Translations under genes and position numbers: made by a program | In this document: positions 7,544 through 11,173 of the stretch, one piece after another | How positions within the stretch are numbered: the first letter of the stretch is position 1 | Layout of the letters: the number at the start of each line of letters is the position of its first letter | Source: Lachnospiraceae bacterium | GTDB taxonomy: Bacteria; Bacillota_A; Clostridia; Lachnospirales; Lachnospiraceae | DNA: 11,173 nt | Direction of reading: 5' to 3' | NCBI GenBank assembly: GCA_017482005.1 | Contig: JAFUOI010000009.1 | Location: 1-11,173 of the forward strand | Notes under the pieces: generated by a model | The model's database searches: none | What the model saw: only the letters and a program-made list of their open reading frames with translations | What the model was told of the DNA's origin: nothing

Positions 7544-8848
7544 TTATTTGCTGCTTTTTGCTTTACTTTCTTTTGCATTTTCTGCCACAAACTCAGCTGC
7601 CTTTGAGATTGCAAGATCTTTCATAATCTCTGCTTTACCCATCTCTCCGATCATCTCTTTTGCCTTGTCCACATCCATCTGGTACATACCGGCAATCTTT
7701 TCAACTTCTTTGTCGAAGTCTTCCTCAGATGCTGTAATACCTTCTGCTGCAGCTACTGCCTCAAGTACGAGTCTTGATTTGATACGCATTTCAGCCTGTG
7801 GTTTAATCTGCTCAAACATAGCATCTTCTGTCTGACCCGTAAACTGTAAATACTGCTCAAATGCTAATCCCTGGCTCATGATTCTCTGTGCAAACTCATC
7901 CATCATCTGACGCTGTGTTGTTGTAACCATAGCTTCCGGAATATCCATTTTTGCATCTTCAACTACAGCTTCAATGGCTGCTCTTTCTCTTGCATCCTTT
8001 GCTGCGTCTTCTTTTTTAGCCTCAAGGCCTTTCTTTACGTTTTCTTTGTACTCTGCAAATGTTTCGTACTCTGAAACTTCAGAAGCGAATTCGTCATCCA
8101 GCTCAGGAAGTTCGTCCATCTTAATCTCTTTGATTTTTACTTTGAACATAGCCGGTTTTCCTGCAAGCTCTTCTGCCTGATAGTTTTCCGGGAATGTAAC
8201 GTTTACTTCTACTTCTTCACCGATTGATTTACCGATGAGCTGCTCTTCAAAAGTATCAATGAAGGAATGAGAACCAATCACAAGGTCATAATCCTCGCCT
8301 TTGCCGCCTTCAAATGCCACACCGTCAACAAATCCTTCAAAATCGATCGTTGCCTTGTCACCATCTGCAACCGGACGGTCTTCTACTGTAATCTCACGGG
8401 CGTTGTTCTTTCTTTCACGCTCGATCATCTCATTTACTTCTTCTTCTGTTACTTCTGTCTCGATTTTCTCAATCTTAACACCTTTGTATTTACCAAGTTC
8501 AACAGCAGGTTTTAATGCAACTTCTGCCGTAAAAATAAATTCTTTATCCGGCTCTAACTGGATAACGGAAATAACAGGAGCTGATACAATTTCTTCTTCA
8601 CACTCGCTCACAGCCTTCTCATATGCTCCCGGAATCACTGCATTGGCAGCATCCTCAAGGAACACTCCTTTTCCGTAAAATTTCTCAACCATTGCAAACG
8701 GAACTTTTCCTTTACGGAATCCCGGAATGTTAATGCTGTTCTTATTTTTCTGGTATGCCGCATTTACCGCTTTTGACATTTCCTCTGCTGAAACTTCAAT
8801 TGTAAGCTTAGCCATATTGTGCTCTAATTTCTCTAACTGTAAACTCAT
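7544..8848 (-). CDS. tig: Trigger factor, ribosome-associated chaperone and prolyl isomerase
   Basis: A 434-residue chaperone that binds the large ribosomal subunit at the peptide exit and shields nascent chains; it also has peptidyl-prolyl cis-trans isomerase activity. The N-terminal ribosome-binding domain carries the signature GFRKGKVP at 43-50, whose FRK (44-46) contacts ribosomal protein L23. An FKBP-like isomerase domain spans about 160-243 (starting ADGDKATIDFEGFVDG). The remainder (about 250-425) is the helical substrate-cradling C-terminal domain, ending in a Lys/Ser-rich tail. Length is normal for the family. The start at 8848 has an AAAAGGAGG site nine bases before it. It is the first gene of the tig-clpP-clpX unit, with a TATAAT promoter and a leader of about 98 bases containing two hairpins. 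It is divergent from the SASP gene. Confidence 0.98.
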   Translation of the reverse strand: MSLQLEKLEHNMAKLTIEVSAEEMSKAVNAAYQKNKNSINIPGFRKGKVPFAMVEKFYGKGVFLEDAANAVIPGAYEKAVSECEEEIVSAPVISVIQLEPDKEFIFTAEVALKPAVELGKYKGVKIEKIETEVTEEEVNEMIERERKNNAREITVEDRPVADGDKATIDFEGFVDGVAFEGGKGEDYDLVIGSHSFIDTFEEQLIGKSIGEEVEVNVTFPENYQAEELAGKPAMFKVKIKEIKMDELPELDDEFASEVSEYETFAEYKENVKKGLEAKKEDAAKDARERAAIEAVVEDAKMDIPEAMVTTTQRQMMDEFAQRIMSQGLAFEQYLQFTGQTEDAMFEQIKPQAEMRIKSRLVLEAVAAAEGITASEEDFDKEVEKIAGMYQMDVDKAKEMIGEMGKAEIMKDLAISKAAEFVAENAKESKAKSSK

Positions 8849-8866
8849 TTTATATTTCCTCCTTTT

Positions 8867-8934
8867 GTGATATCTTTCGTATCACTTTCTTCTTTTTTCT
8901 TCTATGCAAAATGGGAATACAAACAGTTTCCCAT
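8867..8934 (-). promoter_or_regulatory. tig mRNA leader with two hairpins
   Basis: In the minus-strand leader, ATGGGAA (8934-8928) pairs with TTCCCAT (8917-8911) around ten bases, and GTGATA (8885-8880) pairs with TATCAC (8872-8867) around seven bases. The second hairpin ends directly against the AAAAGGAGG ribosome binding site (8866-8858). Neither is followed by a T-run. They could modulate ribosome loading or message stability; I know of no described element that matches. Confidence 0.4.
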
Positions 8935-8952
8935 ACTTACAGTCATTTTAAG

Positions 8953-8961
8953 ATTATATCA
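8953..8961 (-). promoter_or_regulatory. Extended -10 promoter for tig
   Basis: TGATATAAT (8961-8953) combines a perfect TATAAT with the TGN extension. The -35 position 17 bases upstream (TAGTAA, 8981-8976) is poor, which extended -10 promoters tolerate. Predicted start is near 8946, giving a leader of about 98 bases to the tig ATG. Confidence 0.6.
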
Positions 8962-9050
8962 CAAGTCTTTTCTAATTACTAGCACTTTTTTTCGGCGTTT
9001 CATCGCGTTTTTACGACAGGATTTTATTTCTTTTTTAACAAAAGTTACCA

Positions 9051-9080
9051 TCATATTCTTTTTGCAAAGCGAACATAATA
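9051..9080 (+). promoter_or_regulatory. SigG-type (forespore) promoter for the SASP gene
   Basis: TCATA (9051-9055), then 18 bases, then CATAATA (9074-9080) fits the B. subtilis SigG/SigF pattern (GHATR, 17-18 bases, CATWMTA) with one mismatch in the -35 box. Transcription would start near 9087, inside the first element of the leader repeat. The position ahead of a spore protein supports the call. Confidence 0.6.
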
Positions 9081-9083
9081 AAA

Positions 9084-9154
9084 CCAAGATAAGTGAAAAA
9101 ACAAACACGAAGCCTGAAAGTTCCGGGATAAGTGTTTGACACTTATCTTGGAAC
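9084..9154 (+). promoter_or_regulatory. Structured SASP leader with alternative pairings
   Basis: Three related elements occur. Element 1 is CCAAGATAAGTG (9084-9095), element 2 is CCGGGATAAGTG (9123-9134) and element 3 is CACTTATCTTGG (9140-9151). Element 3 is a perfect 12-base complement of element 1. It also pairs with element 2 in a local hairpin, 9120-9135 with 9139-9154, of up to 16 pairs with a three-base loop. The only two non-Watson-Crick pairs there are G-U in the plus-strand RNA and would be A-C in the other strand, which favours a role as plus-strand RNA. The sequence after the hairpin is A-rich, so this is not an intrinsic terminator. The ribosome binding site lies 20 bases downstream. 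No known riboswitch class is recognised. An operator for a DNA-binding protein is an alternative reading. Confidence 0.55.
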
Positions 9155-9174
9155 AAACAAAAAAACCAAAACAC

Positions 9175-9180
9175 GGAGGT
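9175..9180 (+). promoter_or_regulatory. Ribosome binding site that fixes the SASP start
   Basis: GGAGGT ends seven bases before the ATG at 9188. The in-frame GTG at 9179 overlaps this site and therefore cannot be the start. Confidence 0.85.
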
Positions 9181-9187
9181 GAAAGAA

Positions 9188-9388
9188 ATGGCAAGTAACA
9201 AAACAAATAGAATGGAAGTACCTGAAGCAAGAGCAGCAATGGATCGTTTCAAAACAGAGGTTGCATCTGAACTCGGCGTTAACTTAAAGGAAGGTTACAA
9301 TGGTGACCTTACTTCTAAAGAAGCCGGTTCCATCGGTGGCGAGATGGTTCGTAGAATGGTAAAAAATTACGAATCTCAGTTAAAATAG
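9188..9388 (+). CDS. Alpha/beta-type small acid-soluble spore protein
   Basis: A 66-residue DNA-binding protein of the alpha/beta SASP family. These proteins coat and protect forespore DNA against UV and chemical damage and are degraded at germination for amino acids. Both family signatures are present: the germination protease (GPR) site region FKTEVASELGV (20-30), with the expected cleavage after the glutamate of TEV, and the C-terminal DNA-binding motif LTSKEAGSIGGEMVRRMV (residues 41-58). Length matches the family. It is the only plus-strand gene here, with its own SigG-type promoter and a bidirectional terminator, so it is a single-gene unit expected to be made late in the forespore. Its presence implies that the host forms endospores or descends from a sporeformer. 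Confidence 0.96.
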   Translation: MASNKTNRMEVPEARAAMDRFKTEVASELGVNLKEGYNGDLTSKEAGSIGGEMVRRMVKNYESQLK

Positions 9389-9400
9389 CCGCATAATTAA

Positions 9401-9444
9401 GAAGCGTCGGTCCTGCATGGATCGACGCTTTCTTTTTAATTTTT
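9401..9444 (+). terminator. Terminator of the SASP gene, probably bidirectional
   Basis: AAGCGTCG (9402-9409) pairs with CGACGCTT (9423-9430). The stem extends inward through a G-T wobble and TCC/GGA (9411-9413 with 9419-9421) to a five-base loop, 12 pairs in all. It is followed by TTTCTTTTTAATTTTT. It starts 12 bases after the SASP stop. The reverse orientation has only a modest T-run, but it is the only candidate terminator for the DUF975 gene ending at 9462. Confidence 0.85.
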
Positions 9445-9461
9445 AATGCATTGCAATTATA

Positions 9462-10412
9462 TTAGTCATTATTTTCCGGTAACTGATACGGATTTTTATC
9501 CGTATTGGACGCTGAAAATTCATCCTCCACCGGTGCTGACGGATTAAACATTTCGCCGCTGGCATAATTCGGCGTCGAAGACTGCGCATACGAATTTGCC
9601 TGTGCGTATGCTCCCGGATTGCCATACGTATTTGCTGCACCGGAATATGCATATCCGTTTCCTGCAATGCCATGATCATAATAATCCATAGATGAACGAT
9701 GCTTCAATGTTTCATAAAGCTGTGTATATGTCATATACATATACGGATTTACATAGAAAATAGAAAGAAGCCCGCATGTAAATACCGATAATATATGCCA
9801 TCCGATAAACGATAGTTCAAGCACCCATGTATCGAATTTGTTTCCGTCCATCATTTCTTTGGAAAGACGGAACGCATCTTCCGTGGAAATCGTCGGATTC
9901 TCTGCAAGAATATACGGAATCATGCGATACTCATACGATTTGATAATACCCGGTATAATAAACAAAAGCGACCACAAAAACGTGTACAGTCCCCTGAAAA
10001 ACATAACTTTCACAACATTGAGATAAACGCCCTTCTTAAAGCCGTGACTGAGACAGTTGTAATCATTAAATGTCGCATCCTTATATGTAGCAGTCACAAA
10101 ATATCTCTGTACACCTACAATCAACGGATTATAAACAAAAAGAGAAAGTAACGTTCCGGCAATAATCGCCACAAGCAATATCGAACCTACAATTCCCAAA
10201 ATAACCAAAAATGCAGTCATCGCTTCAGAACTACTACCGATACTGTCAATGGAGTCTGACAACTCCTTCGACGAGCTTGAAGAACCGGAGCTGCTGCCGC
10301 CACCTCCTCCGCCGGATAAAAACTGCATAATCAATGCCATAACAACCAGAGCCCAATATCCGCCCTGCAAATTTTCTTTTGCTTTACTCTTTAATTCTGC
10401 TCTTGTCCACAT
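9462..10412 (-). CDS. DUF975 family integral membrane protein
   Basis: A 316-residue multi-pass membrane protein of unknown function. The family signature is clear: FIIPGIIKSYEYRMIPYILA (151-170), with TEDAFRLSKEMMDGNKFD (177-194) and FIGWHILSVFTCG (202-214). Hydrophobic spans lie at about 18-33, 66-94, 139-156 and 199-224. Between the first two spans is a Gly/Ser-only stretch (34-48, including six glycines) followed by an acidic-Ser linker, which should be an exposed flexible loop. From about 246 to the end is a Gly/Ala/Tyr/Asn/Ser-rich tail with Pro and acidic residues, probably disordered and possibly cytosolic. The start at 10412 (MWTRAELKSKAKENL, a typical DUF975 beginning) has an AGGGAG site. 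It follows the DJ-1/PfpI gene by 39 bases without a terminator, so the two are probably co-transcribed. No function is assigned. Confidence 0.88.
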   Translation of the reverse strand: MWTRAELKSKAKENLQGGYWALVVMALIMQFLSGGGGGGSSSGSSSSSKELSDSIDSIGSSSEAMTAFLVILGIVGSILLVAIIAGTLLSLFVYNPLIVGVQRYFVTATYKDATFNDYNCLSHGFKKGVYLNVVKVMFFRGLYTFLWSLLFIIPGIIKSYEYRMIPYILAENPTISTEDAFRLSKEMMDGNKFDTWVLELSFIGWHILSVFTCGLLSIFYVNPYMYMTYTQLYETLKHRSSMDYYDHGIAGNGYAYSGAANTYGNPGAYAQANSYAQSSTPNYASGEMFNPSAPVEDEFSASNTDKNPYQLPENND

Positions 10413-10451
10413 ATTTTTTCTCCCTTTTTACTTTTGTATAGATTTCTATCA

Positions 10452-10997
10452 TTAAAAAATGATTGCTTTAGCGATTTCATCCGCACACTGCTGCCCCTTG
10501 ATGCATGCAGTGATTGCAAGTGCAAATTCAATTGCTGTTCCCATACCGCGGCTGGTAATCACATGTCCGGATACTTCCACAGGGTTTCTGCTCACAACAG
10601 CCCCTTTCAAATGTTCCTCGAAACTCGGATAACAGCAAGCATTTTTCCCTTCCAAAATACCTTTGTGTCCGAAAATACTCGGTGCCGCGCAGATGGCTGC
10701 AATATATTTGCCCAGCTTATCAAACTCCTCCACCTTCTGCATCAACGGCCCACATGCCTCTAAATTCACCGTACCCGGCATTCCTCCCGGAAGAACAATC
10801 ATATCAAGGGCATCAAAATCCACTTCCGAAAGTACCATATCCGCCTCCACTTTGATTCCGTGCGATCCTGTTACCGCCAATTCATCCGTAATGGAAACTG
10901 TTTTTGTATCAATCTGAGCCCTGCGGCAAATATCTACCACCGTCAGTGCCTCGATTTCTTCCATTCCTTCTGCAAGAAAAACACAAATTTTACTCAT
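10452..10997 (-). CDS. DJ-1/PfpI family protein (ThiJ/YajL-like)
   Basis: A 181-residue cytosolic protein of the DJ-1/ThiJ/PfpI superfamily. The nucleophile-elbow cysteine is C103 in AAICAAPSI, and E16 in GMEEIE aligns with the glutamate (E18 in human DJ-1) that pairs with it. LPGGMPG (69-75) and the C-terminal ITSRGMGTAIEFALA (147-161) are family landmarks. Where human DJ-1 has H126 this protein has Y123 (CCYPSF), so a strict Cys-His arrangement is not conserved. Relatives are described as glyoxalase III, deglycase or chaperone-type stress proteins, and some of those activities are disputed, so no precise activity is assigned. The start at 10997 has an AAGGAG site. Upstream, in place of a recognisable promoter, is the repeat-rich segment to the window edge. 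Confidence 0.9.
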   Translation of the reverse strand: MSKICVFLAEGMEEIEALTVVDICRRAQIDTKTVSITDELAVTGSHGIKVEADMVLSEVDFDALDMIVLPGGMPGTVNLEACGPLMQKVEEFDKLGKYIAAICAAPSIFGHKGILEGKNACCYPSFEEHLKGAVVSRNPVEVSGHVITSRGMGTAIEFALAITACIKGQQCADEIAKAIIF

Positions 10998-11008
10998 AAG
11001 TTTCTCCT

Positions 11009-11173
11009 TTCCGCACTATTCAGTGCCTCTTCGCATGATGAGCGACTGCTTCCGCATTCGCATGGCTCTTCCGGCACTATTCAGTGCCATCATTCGCAAA
11101 ATCGCCCTTCGGGCTTCCCTTTTGCTCATGATTGCTTCTCGCCATATGAATGCGCAGACATCCGCTCATTCAT
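11009..11173. repeat. Cluster of palindromic and inverted repeats
   Basis: This stretch has no convincing gene. The palindrome GCACTATTCAGTGC (arms GCACT/AGTGC, loop ATTC) occurs twice, at 11013-11026 and 11074-11087, 61 bases apart. The second is extended to GGCACT/AGTGCC. Both are preceded by TTCCG and followed shortly by TTCGCA, so they look like two units of one repeat. A GCCC-TTC-GGGC mini-hairpin lies at 11104-11114. The segment about 11037-11067 (ATGAGCG...CGCATTCGCATGGC) reappears in inverted, imperfect form at about 11142-11172. It ends at the DJ-1 ribosome binding site. It may be a dispersed REP/MITE-like element or an unusual 5' leader; the sequence continues beyond the window. Confidence 0.6.

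Noticed and set aside
8970..8990. AGTGCTAG on the minus strand resembles half of a CIRCE (HrcA) operator upstream of tig
   Set aside because: The partner half TTAGCACTC is absent at the required nine-base spacing, so only a chance half-site is present.
9063..9113. Second sigma-A promoter for tig on the minus strand (TTGTTT, 18 bases, TATTAT)
   Set aside because: The -35 match is weak and the -10 box is simply the reverse of the SASP -10 element in AT-rich DNA.
8849..9187. CtsR heat-shock operator upstream of the tig-clpP-clpX unit
   Set aside because: I looked for the direct GGTCAAA heptamer repeats on both strands and found none; a single TTTGACA within the SASP palindrome does not qualify.
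9179..9187. Upstream GTG start for the SASP gene
   Set aside because: It overlaps the GGAGGT site that serves the ATG at 9188, and the family begins at the later methionine.
8959..9252. Minus-strand open frames of 97 and 62 codons across the tig-SASP intergenic region
   Set aside because: They overlap the SASP gene, its leader and both promoters, have no ribosome binding site and resemble no family.
9443..9679. Minus-strand 78-codon frame overlapping the end of the DUF975 gene
   Set aside because: It is an out-of-frame shadow of the low-complexity DUF975 tail and has no independent support.

Overview
The window looks like chromosomal DNA from a spore-forming, low-to-mid GC member of the Clostridia, most likely a Lachnospiraceae. 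The basis is the gene order tig-clpP-clpX-lon-engB, an alpha/beta-type small acid-soluble spore protein (SASP) behind a SigG-type promoter, a YtvI-like AI-2E family membrane protein, a DUF975 membrane protein and strong AGGAGG-type ribosome binding sites. The genus is inference; no rRNA or other marker is present.

Layout. Almost everything is on the minus strand and is best read from high to low coordinates. Positions 10998-11173 hold palindromic and inverted repeats. They lead into a DJ-1/PfpI family protein (10997-10452) and a DUF975 membrane protein (10412-9462). A lone plus-strand gene, the SASP (9188-9388), sits between a shared terminator (9401-9444) and a 339-base divergent intergenic region. 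That region carries the SASP promoter and a structured leader on the plus strand, and the tig promoter and leader on the minus strand. Then come tig (8848-7544), clpP (7507-6920) and clpX (6894-5635), a terminator-like hairpin (5608-5628), then lon (5581-3245), engB (3245-2649), a YtvI-like membrane protein (2661-1426), a VanH-like D-2-hydroxyacid dehydrogenase (1435-452) and a 76-residue helical protein of unknown function (398-168). At the left edge a near-consensus sigma-A promoter (131-103) drives a gene of which only the first 15 codons are visible.

How the genes work together. The core is a protein quality-control cluster: trigger factor folds nascent chains at the ribosome exit, ClpX unfolds substrates and feeds them to the ClpP peptidase, and Lon degrades damaged and regulatory proteins. 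EngB (YsxC) is a GTPase of large ribosomal subunit assembly. From lon to the dehydrogenase the genes overlap or abut, so they are probably co-transcribed and translationally coupled. Most of the window is ordinary core genome.

The least ordinary parts are non-coding. The SASP leader has two competing upstream sequences that can both pair with one downstream sequence, and the right edge has a cluster of palindromes. I found no defence system, CRISPR array, insertion sequence, tRNA or rRNA.
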